In this document: positions 7,704 to 15,731 of the stretch, piece after piece
Position numbering within the stretch: position 1 is the stretch's first letter
How the letters are laid out: each line of letters begins with the position of its first letter
Assembly (NCBI GenBank): GCA_903885585.1
Contig: CAISJH010000014.1
Span: forward strand, 1 to 44,773
Length of the DNA: 44,773 nt
Direction: 5' to 3'
Source of the DNA: an uncultured beta proteobacterium
GTDB taxonomy: Bacteria; Pseudomonadota; Gammaproteobacteria; Burkholderiales; Burkholderiaceae_C
Position numbers and translations under genes: made by a program
The notes under the pieces: model-generated
Told to the model about the DNA's origin: nothing
What the model saw: the letters and a program-made list of their open reading frames with translations, nothing else
The model's database searches: none

Positions 7704-9467
7704 CTAGGCAGCCAGGAGATCGAGCTGGCAACCTTCCGAAGACGCGCGGTGCGCCCACGCAGCCCTGGCGCTTGCCGGCAGGCTTGAGAAGGGTACGCTC
7801 TGAGCGATTGCCGCTGTGTGAGGCGCATCCAGCGCCAGGCCCCGCCGCATCTTCCAGCGAGTCCTGCGCGCCATGTGGTCGAGATACTCCTGGTGGGAGT
7901 GATCAAGGGTGGGTGTTCCGAGGCCCAAGTACCACTGCCAGCCAGAAAGCTGACCCTCAGGATGGGTGCGCCACTCGTGGTGCTTGGCAACGAGCTCAGG
8001 CAGCATCTCCTCGGCCAAGAAGACCGCAACTTCCATGTCGACATCGAGGCCCTTTTGCGTGGCCAAGCGCCATGCCGGCTGGCCGCTCTTCAGCGTGACC
8101 AGCTCGGGCTGGCAAGGGGCGCCTTCGGTGAGGGCCTCGAACCAAGCGGAGCGCAGGCCAGACCAGGCATCGGATTCCCATTCAGGGCCCACCTCGATGA
8201 ACCGGGTGGGAGGCAGCGTGGTAGCCCGCACTGAGCTCGGCGGCGGCAAAGCGAAGCGCTGCCCCTTTCGGATCGCGTCGAGATCGGCCCAGATCTGGAA
8301 TGGCGCCGCTATGCCTTGGAGACCCTGAACGAAGTCAAGAGCTACCAGGATGTCCAGCGGCATGATCTCGAAGGCCGGTGCCCTGCCCTGCTGCTGAGCA
8401 AGCTGACGCTCGTCCTCGTCGATCGACATGAATGCCCGCGTCAGTGCCCTGATGAAGGGATAGGCGAAGACGTCCGGCTCCACGGCCACATAACCAGCAC
8501 GCGAGGTCCGACCCACCCAGTGGCGCAGACTCAGATCCATGCGTGCGGCACTGAGTACGGCATTTGCTTCCAGCAAGGGTCGCAAGTTGCCGTACGCGGC
8601 GTCGTCGTAGTCGACCATGGCCTGCAGCGACCGATCCACGGCCTGCTGACAAGTCCAGCAGCCGGTACGTGCGCCGCAGCCTCCCTTTGCCTTGGCACCA
8701 TTGAGGATGGACTCAGCGACGACTGCGCAGCTCGTTCCGGCGCTGTGTGCGTAAATCCGCAGAACGTCGGCCGCATCCGTGAAGGCATCTACGCCGGCCA
8801 ACCCTCCGAGATACTCGAACACATCGTCCGAGGACCATCTGGCCAATGGAGAAAGCACGAGTTCGCCATTAGCGTTCTCGACGGGCACGTCGTGTCGCTC
8901 ACCTCGTGCCAGCATGTTTGCCTTTCGGCGGGCACTCTCGTCGAGCCGGGTCCCGATGATGGTCACCGCAGGCTTGCCGCCAGCCGCAAGCCGAGACAGA
9001 AGGTCGCGTCTGGCCCGACGGCCTGGCGTCACCTTGAGGTCGACCGAGCAGTCGGTATTGCCTGCGGCATAGCTTGGCAAGCCACGGCCGCCGAGCACCT
9101 TGAGCTGAAAAGTGCTCAGAAGGCCTGGCTCGGCCACGTGTGTCACCAGCTGTATGCCATGGCGCCTCGCGAAAGCGCGCATCTTTTCCATTTCACTGCC
9201 CACCAGTGAGCGAATTTTGGGGTTCTCGACCCGCGTGTCGTTGTTGAGAACAACGATACGCTGGACGTTCGTCCCCTTGGCGACGAGATCGCGAGCGGCC
9301 TGGAGAGCCAGGGCCACACAAGCAGTGGAATCCTTACCCGCGCTGTAGGCCACGACCACTGGGTGGCCGGCAGCAAGAACACGTGTAATTGCCAAAAGGG
9401 CTTCGGCTTGCAGCCTAGCCAGGCTGGGACGAAGTTCGATAGTGGATTCAAAGAGGTCCAGGTTCAT
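7704..9467 (-). CDS. DndC-like PAPS-reductase-family ATP-pyrophosphatase
   Basis: A 587-residue protein. The PP-loop is YSAGKDST at residues 41-48 (SGGKDS-type, alpha-ATP pyrophosphatase). C140 lies in GNTDCSVDLKVTP, GTRLDES is at 172-178, and CGARTGCWTC (C264, C270, C273) completes a four-cysteine set like the [4Fe-4S]-binding cysteines of DndC, the phosphorothioation enzyme (family knowledge). The C-terminal half (about 290-587) extends well beyond a simple PAPS reductase and is not recognised. No dndB, dndD, dndE, dndA or sulfate-assimilation genes are nearby, so it is not a standard dnd locus or an assimilatory CysH. Its neighbour is a DpdA-like transglycosylase, suggesting a joint role in nucleic-acid modification (inference). 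Start is ATG at 9467. Confidence 0.8.
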   Translation of the reverse strand: MNLDLFESTIELRPSLARLQAEALLAITRVLAAGHPVVVAYSAGKDSTACVALALQAARDLVAKGTNVQRIVVLNNDTRVENPKIRSLVGSEMEKMRAFARRHGIQLVTHVAEPGLLSTFQLKVLGGRGLPSYAAGNTDCSVDLKVTPGRRARRDLLSRLAAGGKPAVTIIGTRLDESARRKANMLARGERHDVPVENANGELVLSPLARWSSDDVFEYLGGLAGVDAFTDAADVLRIYAHSAGTSCAVVAESILNGAKAKGGCGARTGCWTCQQAVDRSLQAMVDYDDAAYGNLRPLLEANAVLSAARMDLSLRHWVGRTSRAGYVAVEPDVFAYPFIRALTRAFMSIDEDERQLAQQQGRAPAFEIMPLDILVALDFVQGLQGIAAPFQIWADLDAIRKGQRFALPPPSSVRATTLPPTRFIEVGPEWESDAWSGLRSAWFEALTEGAPCQPELVTLKSGQPAWRLATQKGLDVDMEVAVFLAEEMLPELVAKHHEWRTHPEGQLSGWQWYLGLGTPTLDHSHQEYLDHMARRTRWKMRRGLALDAPHTAAIAQSVPFSSLPASARAAWAHRASSEGCQLDLLAA

Positions 9468-9653
9468 GATGGTTTCCCAAGTGGGCCGACAAGTTGTCGG
9501 CGAGGTTGTGTGAAAGGTGCTCTAAGAGCCCTGTCGTGTGCCCAGTAATGGGATGCGTTAGTTGGTAACGACGGCGCGAAACGGCCTGGTTGCTGCAGGC
9601 AAGCAGGTCCAGGCCCAAGCCTCAAGGTCGCAGCGCGTCGTGGCCCAAGCGAA

Positions 9654-9685
9654 GAAGCCCCGGACCAGGTTGGTCGCGGGGCTTC
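9654..9685 (-). terminator. Terminator of the 10589-9700 gene pair
   Basis: The outer stem GAAGCCCCG / CGGGGCTTC (9654-9662, 9677-9685) encloses the inner stem GACCA / TGGTC. It lies 15 bp past the stop at 9700 on the minus strand. It has the same two-tier design as the terminators at 6478 and 7652. Confidence 0.65.
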
Positions 9686-9699
9686 AGGGGGGTGGTGTT

Positions 9700-9930
9700 T
9701 CAGCAGTACTGAGCGTCTACTGCGTCCAGGAAGATGTCCTTCCAGTCGAGGTTGGCCCAGGCATACCTGCCGTGAACATCGAGACCGAGAAGCCGGTCAA
9801 CCCAGTAGCGCCAGCCGTCGGCCTCGCAGAGGTGTCGATCGCAGGCCCGTTCGAAGGCCGCTACAGAGACCGTGTCTGAGATGAAGTGACGCTCGCCTTT
9901 TGGAAGCACGAGGTAGAAGCCGGGCTTCAT
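9700..9930 (-). CDS. Small hypothetical protein coupled to the upstream gene
   Basis: A 76-residue protein starting at an ATGA overlap with the gene ending at 9927, so it is almost certainly co-translated with it. It is acidic and aromatic-rich (YWVDRLLGLD, YAWANLDWKD). I recognise no family. Confidence 0.6.
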   Translation of the reverse strand: MKPGFYLVLPKGERHFISDTVSVAAFERACDRHLCEADGWRYWVDRLLGLDVHGRYAWANLDWKDIFLDAVDAQYC

Positions 9931-10589
9931 GGAGCAATCGCCGCCGGTGAAGGCTCAAGCCATCTGTTCCCAGAACCGAGAAACTCGAAACCGTTGTCTT
10001 CAAGAAGCTCGTCGACAGCTTCGTCAGACTGTTGCCACTCATAGTCACTTTCAAGGAGACGGTAGGCCCACCGCGCGAACGCTCGCAGGCACTCACGTAC
10101 TTCCTCGGCGTCAGCAGCAGAAGGCTCATTGACTTGGTTGAGGCCGACGCAAATCTCCATCGACTGCTCGTGAACGTAGCGGCCTCGTTGGGTGACCGCT
10201 GCTGTGAGCTTGTAGAAATTTCGCCGCTGAACTTCTTGCAGACGCTTGGCGATGCTGCTCAGTCGGTCGTCGTTCGGCGCATAGGCCTGCAAATCGCGCA
10301 GGGAGCCAAGCCGGTAGCTGTAAGTGCCGGTGAAACTCGCGCCATCGCCCTGGCTGGAGAAACCAGAGTAGTAGAAGCAAGGCTCCGAGCGGACCCGCCC
10401 GCCAGGAAGCGCGAATGTGCGCTCCGACAGTTGGATGCCCAGGAGGTCGGCGCAGTGGAAGATATCGTCAAGGGTGGCGTCGTCGTCAAACGACTCCGGG
10501 CCATTACGCCACCAGGTGCGAGCCTTCTCCTTCGCGGAGTCGGTCTCAAGTTCGGAGAACGAATAGAGCTTGACCTCGATGGTCTTCAT
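9927..10589 (-). CDS. Phage/plasmid-type hypothetical protein (KLYSFSEL family)
   Basis: A 220-residue protein. The N-terminus MKTIEVKLYSFSEL followed by SAKEKARTWW is typical of a family common in phages and plasmids whose members start with a short beta strand and then a helix ending in W/Y. AAAGGA precedes the start by about 12 nt. An earlier ATG at 10916 would run through the terminator at 10751 and is rejected. The rest is acidic with several tryptophans and no catalytic motif. The function of the family is not known to me. Confidence 0.7.
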   Translation of the reverse strand: MKTIEVKLYSFSELETDSAKEKARTWWRNGPESFDDDATLDDIFHCADLLGIQLSERTFALPGGRVRSEPCFYYSGFSSQGDGASFTGTYSYRLGSLRDLQAYAPNDDRLSSIAKRLQEVQRRNFYKLTAAVTQRGRYVHEQSMEICVGLNQVNEPSAADAEEVRECLRAFARWAYRLLESDYEWQQSDEAVDELLEDNGFEFLGSGNRWLEPSPAAIAP

Positions 10590-10740
10590 AGGGATGAGTC
10601 CTTTCAGGAAGGCTGCGCGTGGTTCGTGCAGCCAGAGGGGGGGGAACGGCCGGGCGGCCCAGTCGTGTGCCTGTAAGGCGTTGCACGGCCGCTGAACAGC
10701 TCGCGTGGCGGAAGCAGCCAACGCCCGGGCATATCGTTGA

Positions 10741-10777
10741 AAAAAGTAAGCCCCGCTCATCTGGTGATGGCGGGGCG
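10741..10777 (-). terminator. Terminator of the zinc-ribbon gene
   Basis: The outer stem GCCCCGC / GCGGGGC (10751-10757, 10771-10777) has an inner CATC / GATG pairing and is followed on the minus strand by a T run (10741-10746). It lies 24 bp past the stop at 10801. Confidence 0.75.
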
Positions 10778-10800
10778 CGTGGCGGGTTCTGCGGGTTGAG

Positions 10801-11160
10801 CTACGTGCGAATAGCCGAGCTGTCTGCCGCATCGGGCACCCAAACCCAGGCCTGCACCCAGGTTCCGCCCTCACCTTCCGAGATGCGGGCGTCGTCGTCG
10901 ACCTCGATGTCGTCATCCGATGGCATGGCGTACCGAGCGCGCGCGCGCTCGATCAACTCAGCGCTAGCCCGGCTCTCAGTCGACAGCGCATGCACCAGGC
11001 AGCCGCACTCGGGGCACTCGCCGGCTGGAAGCGATTCGCCAGGGCTTACGCGTTGGTACAGGTCCTTGGCGGGCACAAGAATATCGGGGTCGGGGGTTTC
11101 GAATGCGCAGTTGCCACAGGCATAGAGCTGCTGGGCGCAATCGGTGTTGGCGGATGCCAT
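10801..11160 (-). CDS. Small zinc-ribbon protein
   Basis: A 119-residue protein with two CxxC pairs (CGNC near residue 16, CPEC near residue 47) separated by about 30 residues, forming a probable zinc ribbon, then an acidic C-terminal part (SDDDIEVDDDA) ending with a W-rich strand. AAGGAG is placed 7 nt before the ATG at 11160. Proteins of this plan are common accessory genes on betaproteobacterial plasmids. The role is unknown; binding to nucleic acid or protein is plausible. Confidence 0.7.
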   Translation of the reverse strand: MASANTDCAQQLYACGNCAFETPDPDILVPAKDLYQRVSPGESLPAGECPECGCLVHALSTESRASAELIERARARYAMPSDDDIEVDDDARISEGEGGTWVQAWVWVPDAADSSAIRT

Positions 11161-11272
11161 TGATGGTCTCCTTGCAGTGGCCGGACATGAAGACGTCCTG
11201 CAAGCCTTGCGCAAGGAGAGGCGTTGCGCGCTCGACGAAAGCGCAGCGCAGAGGGTCGAGATGTGCGGTGGC

Positions 11273-11704
11273 TTAGGCGCCGACGTCGTGCCGCAGCGCG
11301 ACTTCTGCAATCGAATCGGCCACCAGTGCCTCCAGTACCTGGGCATCGATGTCTGCAAGGCGCTTGAAATAGAGGCAGGCCTTGCCCATCCGGAACTTGC
11401 CGAGCGCCGGCAGTAGCGCCTGTTGCTTCGGACCGTCGCAAGCCAAATAGACCACCAGGTCGCGACCTCTAACCGAAAAACCAGCCAGACAAGACTCGCC
11501 GGTCCGGCCGCTCGCGTACGTGTAGCGATAGCTCCCAAAGCCGACGATGCTCGGACCCCACATCTTGGGGTCATGCTTCGTAACCCTACTGAGCAAGGCA
11601 ATGAGTGCCGTGCAGTCCGTCAGTTGCTCTGGCGACGCCTTGGCGGAAAGATACGCTTCGACACTAGCGGAGGTGGCCTTCGTCTTGGTTTCAGCCATGC
11701 TCAT
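11273..11704 (-). CDS. DUF1801 (YdhG/iron-chaperone-like) protein
   Basis: A 143-residue protein with the family's hallmarks: MWGPSIVGFGSYRY, a YASGR loop, GFSVRG, then LGKFRMGKACLYFKRLADID and VLEALV. DUF1801 proteins are small alpha/beta proteins related to the frataxin-like fold. The precise role is unsettled. The start is either ATG at 11704 or at 11698; both overlap the end of the upstream membrane gene (stop at 11691), indicating coupling. Confidence 0.8.
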   Translation of the reverse strand: MSMAETKTKATSASVEAYLSAKASPEQLTDCTALIALLSRVTKHDPKMWGPSIVGFGSYRYTYASGRTGESCLAGFSVRGRDLVVYLACDGPKQQALLPALGKFRMGKACLYFKRLADIDAQVLEALVADSIAEVALRHDVGA

Positions 11705-11903
11705 CGGTGTGTTCTTGGCTGAACGAGCGGTCAACCTGCCAGGCGCCGAGAACGAGCATCGCAACCGCAAAGATCAACCAGAGGGCCAAGTCACTGACCT
11801 GCTTGCCAGGCCATTGCACAGCGGCAATGACGCCGCAGAAGACCCCCAAGAGCAAATAGCCAAAGCCCAAGGTCCGGCGACGCGTGGAAGACGGCTTGTT
11901 CAA
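11691..11903 (-). CDS. Small two-helix membrane protein
   Basis: A 70-residue protein with two predicted transmembrane helices (residues about 13-30, LGFGYLLLGVFCGVIAA, and 38-55, ALWLIFAVAMLVLGA) and basic N-terminus (RRRT), so both ends are probably cytoplasmic. It overlaps the DUF1801 gene by 8-14 bp. No family recognised. Confidence 0.6.
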   Translation of the reverse strand: MNKPSSTRRRTLGFGYLLLGVFCGVIAAVQWPGKQVSDLALWLIFAVAMLVLGAWQVDRSFSQEHTDEHG

Positions 11904-11948
11904 TTGAAGCTCCTCGTGATGTGTGTCATTCTGCAGGCGTGGCTTGGG

Positions 11949-12401
11949 CTAGGAATCCGAAGGGGCCAAAAAACCAAATCTGGCCTTGAAAGCCGCAAAT
12001 ATGGCTTCGCGTAATGGCTCAAGCAAGGGGCGCTGCTCGGGCGGAGTCACCAGAGCGACCTGGTAGTAGGCGGCCAAAACCGGATCGAACCACGAGGCCC
12101 ATTGAATGTCGCGTGCAGCGAGCGCAGCGCTCCCGGGCTCCATCCGTTGGCGGTCCTTTCTCCAGAGTGTGCCAAGCTCCCTGATCACGATCGCATCGGC
12201 CCAGTCAGGGATCGCGCGCCCGCCATTGGCCCAGTCAGAGATGCGCCCGCGGTATAGCGTGAGCTCCCGACCTCGCTTGCTCGCCCGGCTTTCGAACCAG
12301 TGACACATTTCGGCGAAGCTGAGTTGGAGTTCTGTGCGCAGCAGTCTGAGCCGCCGGGCTGCGAGGTCCTCGGGTAGACCCGGTTGGTCAGGCAATTCCA
12401 T
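11949..12401 (-). CDS. Hypothetical protein with possible HTH N-terminus
   Basis: A 150-residue protein. Residues about 15-75 (RRLRLLRTELQLSFAEMC, LYRGRISDWANGGRAIP) have the helix pattern and 'I-S-x-W-x-x-G-x-R-x-I-P' ending reminiscent of Xre-type DNA-binding domains with an enlarged second loop. The C-terminal half is helical. CGGAGCT precedes the start at 12401. It could be a regulator; moderate-to-low certainty on that role. Confidence 0.6.
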   Translation of the reverse strand: MELPDQPGLPEDLAARRLRLLRTELQLSFAEMCHWFESRASKRGRELTLYRGRISDWANGGRAIPDWADAIVIRELGTLWRKDRQRMEPGSAALAARDIQWASWFDPVLAAYYQVALVTPPEQRPLLEPLREAIFAAFKARFGFLAPSDS

Positions 12402-12452
12402 AGCTCCGATTACGAATCGCGATGTGATGAAGTGCCAGCAAGGGGGCAGTGC

Positions 12453-12803
12453 TCACACCGTCAAAGCGACGCCGTCTAGCTTTTCGAAAGCGCCCAGCAG
12501 GCCTCGCCGGGCGTCCTCGAAGGCGTCAACGCTTAGCTCTTCAATGGACTCTGCGCCTCCCTCGATTGCCTCAAGATAACGAGACGCCGCGGCGCAAGCG
12601 ATCAGATCAAGAGCAACAACGCTGCGCCCTGTTGCATCGCGGCCAAGTAGAGCACGCAGGGAATCGCAAGCCGACTCAAGTTCAGCGATTGCATCGGCCC
12701 CGAGACCGTCGCCTGACTTGTCACGCTCGTTATCCGCCGCTGTGGCGAGCGCGTACTCAAGAACAACGGCCTGCTCGCGGTTATCAAGAATCAAGGTGGG
12801 CAT
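12453..12803 (-). CDS. Hypothetical helical protein
   Basis: A 116-residue protein starting MPTLILDNREQAVVLEYAL. It is almost entirely helical and acidic with alanine-rich amphipathic segments. Start at 12803 is chosen over an in-frame GTG region further upstream (to 12929) that looks non-coding. No family recognised. It is a separate small gene in the minus-strand series. Confidence 0.55.
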   Translation of the reverse strand: MPTLILDNREQAVVLEYALATAADNERDKSGDGLGADAIAELESACDSLRALLGRDATGRSVVALDLIACAAASRYLEAIEGGAESIEELSVDAFEDARRGLLGAFEKLDGVALTV

Positions 12804-12953
12804 CGGTCTATGGTCGTGGTCAAGAACAAGAGGTTGCAGCGTACCCCGGCAATGGAGTAATGGCAAGCAGGTAAGGCAGCAATCGGCGACCCTCTTCGGA
12901 TCCATCGTCCGTCCCGGGACCCATCGCACCTGTGCCCACTGGGGGGCTTCCAG

Positions 12954-14138
12954 TCAGTGCAGACTGCCGTGCGCCGGAGGTTGAGCCGTCTGCGCGTCCG
13001 AATCCACGATGGGCGCCATCATCATGCGATGACCTTCGCACATCGTGAGAGCGATGTCACGTCGAAGCGTAATCGGCGCTCTGCGTTCGGCAGCCAACAT
13101 AGTTGCCTGCGATTCGAGCCGCAAGGCCATGTCCTCGAGCAAGGCCATGTTCTCGAGCTCCTCACAGCCAGGCTCCACCTTGGGCAGCGGGAACAAGTTC
13201 AGCTGTTCCGTGATGCGGCCGTCTGCGGTATGCAGCTCGAGGATTCCGCAGAAAGCTTGATCATCCAGAGTGACCTTGTAGAAGTGCGAGCTGACCGGCT
13301 TGCGATCGGACGCATCGAGTACGTGCTGTGACGCCTCGATGTAGCAATCGCCAAGATCGATGGGCTTGACCGCCGTCTCCTCCTGATCTTCGGACTCTCC
13401 CCGAGCCGACCGCGCCAGCTCGAACGCTGGCCTGCTGAAGACACCCGGGACGACGGAGCCGTCACCTGTTCGATCTCGCATCTCTGCGGTGCAGCACCAC
13501 ACGATTGTCAGGAAGTGATCCACGAACCAACGGCGGTACATGGCTGCCATCACTTCTGACGGTTCACCGTCTAACTGCTCCACCGCTCCGCAATAGGCAT
13601 CCGGGGTCTCGAAGCCGATACTCCATTGACCGGTGGGGCTGACCACGCACGCCACGTTGAGCAGGTAGCCTCGCACGGACACACCCGACTCGGCAGCCCT
13701 CAGCCGCATCCCCCGGAACTCGTCTTCCAGACTCTCCTCCGAGTCCAGACGCTCCTCAGCGTCTTCGTCACCATCCAGGGGAATGGCGTACGGCACGTCT
13801 CTGTATTCCAACGACACTCCGTCGGCGTCCACTTCGTCGATAGCTTGCTGCGCTGCCATCACCGCACCGACCTGGTCGATGTGATCGGTGTCTTCCAGGG
13901 ATTGCAGCAACCCGAGCGTGAAGTTGTAGACCACCCTGCGCGCGGCTTCTCGGGCAAGGTCCTCCTCTCCGAGGATGGACTCTGCTATATCGAGGGCATC
14001 GGCGGCATCGGCCAACGCCCTCTGAAGGAACAAGCTCAACGCAGCCCCCTGCTCGGTCCCGCGGTCACGAGCCATGTCAGAGAGCCTGCCCATCAAGGCC
14101 TGCATCGCCACCATCACGTCTTTCTTGTCATCCGTCAT
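12954..14138 (-). CDS. Hypothetical 394-residue protein
   Basis: A soluble protein starting MTDDKKDVMVAM with AAGGAG 11 nt upstream of the ATG at 14138. The N-terminal third is helical (residues about 5-110). The middle is acidic (EDAEERLDSEESLEDEF). The remainder mixes strands and helices with several cysteines (VWCCTAEM). No catalytic motif, signal peptide or membrane helix is seen. I do not recognise the family. Confidence 0.65.
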   Translation of the reverse strand: MTDDKKDVMVAMQALMGRLSDMARDRGTEQGAALSLFLQRALADAADALDIAESILGEEDLAREAARRVVYNFTLGLLQSLEDTDHIDQVGAVMAAQQAIDEVDADGVSLEYRDVPYAIPLDGDEDAEERLDSEESLEDEFRGMRLRAAESGVSVRGYLLNVACVVSPTGQWSIGFETPDAYCGAVEQLDGEPSEVMAAMYRRWFVDHFLTIVWCCTAEMRDRTGDGSVVPGVFSRPAFELARSARGESEDQEETAVKPIDLGDCYIEASQHVLDASDRKPVSSHFYKVTLDDQAFCGILELHTADGRITEQLNLFPLPKVEPGCEELENMALLEDMALRLESQATMLAAERRAPITLRRDIALTMCEGHRMMMAPIVDSDAQTAQPPAHGSLH

Positions 14139-14253
14139 CCTGTCAGACTCCTTCTCACAGCCAAAACGCCTTCGCACAGCCAGTCCAGGCTACCCAATCC
14201 CCTACCGCCTTCGGGCACGCGCACTGCCGCCCGGAACTCGCCTGCTGCTCAAT

Positions 14254-14820
14254 TCAGAGATCCCCGTCCTGAAGCACGCGACCAAGCCCTTGTTGCTCCA
14301 GCCAGGCGTAGGTAAAGGTTTTGGACAACCAGGAGGCAGCCTTCTCCTCTGCGAGCGACCGAATCGACGACGAGTAGATGACTGGCAAGGACCAGCGTGC
14401 CTCACACGCATCAAGCGACCCGGAGACCCCATTCGGATGGGCCTCAGCCCCCTCGAAGTTGCGATATGGCGATTTCACTTGCTCGTAGGTGGCCTCGACC
14501 AGAATGGCGCGATAACGAAAAGTCGCCAGACGCTCGCACTCACGAAAGAACCGCTGCCGATGGTGCATCAAGGTCGAAACCAAATCGGGCAGGGACTTGC
14601 GCTCAAGCGCGATGTCGCCCTCCATCCCCAGCACAGAGTAGTCGCCAGTGGGAAGCGTGGCAGACCGTTCGGAGGCGATCCAGTTGGGAAACCTCGCGAA
14701 GCTCAAGGGCTGCTGCTCCCGTGTGTCAATCAGCACGACCGGCTTTGGAATGGTGCCGGTTATGGAGGAGCCCCCGCGCTTCACGAGGAGACGGCTGGTG
14801 GTGGGAGGTACAGGAGCCAA
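14254..14820 (-). CDS. ERCC4-type nuclease
   Basis: A 188-residue protein with the full ERCC4/XPF nuclease signature: IDTREQQPL (31-39), GDY (59-61), and ERKSLPDL (73-80, the ERKxxxD motif), then a helix with RQRFFRE (88-94). These residues coordinate the metal in XPF/Mus81-type structure-specific endonucleases (established). There is no HhH domain, so it resembles the stand-alone ERCC4 nucleases of phages and plasmids. The start shown is a TTG at 14820; a GTG at 14784 is an alternative and would keep the whole domain. It lies in the same strand series as a DNA ligase and a GHKL protein. Confidence 0.8.
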   Translation of the reverse strand: MAPVPPTTSRLLVKRGGSSITGTIPKPVVLIDTREQQPLSFARFPNWIASERSATLPTGDYSVLGMEGDIALERKSLPDLVSTLMHHRQRFFRECERLATFRYRAILVEATYEQVKSPYRNFEGAEAHPNGVSGSLDACEARWSLPVIYSSSIRSLAEEKAASWLSKTFTYAWLEQQGLGRVLQDGDL

Positions 14821-14856
14821 GGCGTCAATCCGTTTGTGAAAGTAGTCTCTCCGCCG

Positions 14857-15390
14857 CTACCAGCCTGCCCACTGGCGTTGGGCCCAGGCCACGAACACGC
14901 CCATGCCCAGACCGTAAGCGATCCCGCAGTCCTCGCCTGCTTGCTTGAATGCTGAGGTGGGTTCAAGGTCTTCGTTCATCCCAAGCAAAGCGGCCGCACT
15001 GTCGTATGCCCTCTCCCACCGCGGATCGGGACACACATCGCTCATGCTTTGCTGGGCGATACCCTGCCGATCGTAGAAGTCGGCGTGCAAGTCAAACACG
15101 TCACACTCAGGGTGCATGGCGCGCAGAGTCTTCACCTCGACAGGCGAAAGCTCCCGCCTCAGAAGACGCAGCAACTCCTCTGGCGTTAACAGCACATCGA
15201 GATCGCAAGCGGTATAGCGGTAGGCCGGTTCCTGGGACAGCACGCTCTTGCCTGCGGCGGGATCACCGAGTGGCGAGAAGTCGCATCGAAAAGCCATCGC
15301 GGCAGCGCCATTGGGGTCGGTGGTCAGCACCGCATCACCATCCGAGATCTTCAGAACGAGGGCGTCGGCCAAGGTTGTATCAACGGTCAT
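14857..15390 (-). CDS. Hypothetical 177-residue protein
   Basis: Starts MTVDTTLADALVLKISDGD at 15390 and ends 36 bp before the ERCC4 gene, so the two are probably co-transcribed. Acidic, with a central helical block (LTPEELLRLLRRELSPVEVKTL) and a W-rich end. A glycine-rich stretch near the C-terminus (GIAYGLGMGVFVAW) could be a weak membrane-associated helix. No family recognised. Confidence 0.6.
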   Translation of the reverse strand: MTVDTTLADALVLKISDGDAVLTTDPNGAAAMAFRCDFSPLGDPAAGKSVLSQEPAYRYTACDLDVLLTPEELLRLLRRELSPVEVKTLRAMHPECDVFDLHADFYDRQGIAQQSMSDVCPDPRWERAYDSAAALLGMNEDLEPTSAFKQAGEDCGIAYGLGMGVFVAWAQRQWAGW

Positions 15391-15434
15391 GCTGCGTATA
15401 TGTAGAGACGTTAATCACAGGGAAGCTTGCTTGC

Positions 15435-15731
15435 TTACCGATGCGAAGAAAGCGGTCTTCTCAGACAGAAAGGCGTCCAATTCCTGGACGTAGGCGTCAA
15501 TTCTCGAAGGCTCGAGGCCCAATAATGAGAAATTACGTCCAAACAGGCAGCCTCCTGCCTGAGAACGGCGCGACCGGCCACGGCCCCTTTGGTTAGGTAG
15601 GCCTCAGCGATATCCCTGACGGTGCAAGTCATGTGACTATTGCCAACCAGTTCATCGGCAAGCAACAGAGCAACGATCTGCGCGTCGCCGGCGTTGTTGC
15701 GAATCCCGGCATCCAAATCGATGGTGGTCAT
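15435..15731 (-). CDS. Small hypothetical protein
   Basis: A 98-residue frame starting MTTIDLDAGIRNNAG, with GAGG about 7 nt upstream. The first ~80 residues look like a helical protein (DAQIVALLLADEL, DIAEAYL); the last 15 look poorly coding. It overlaps the 3' end of the next frame (15652-16182), which suggests that that frame is shifted (see findings). Confidence 0.45.
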   Translation of the reverse strand: MTTIDLDAGIRNNAGDAQIVALLLADELVGNSHMTCTVRDIAEAYLTKGAVAGRAVLRQEAACLDVISHYWASSLRELTPTSRNWTPFCLRRPLSSHR

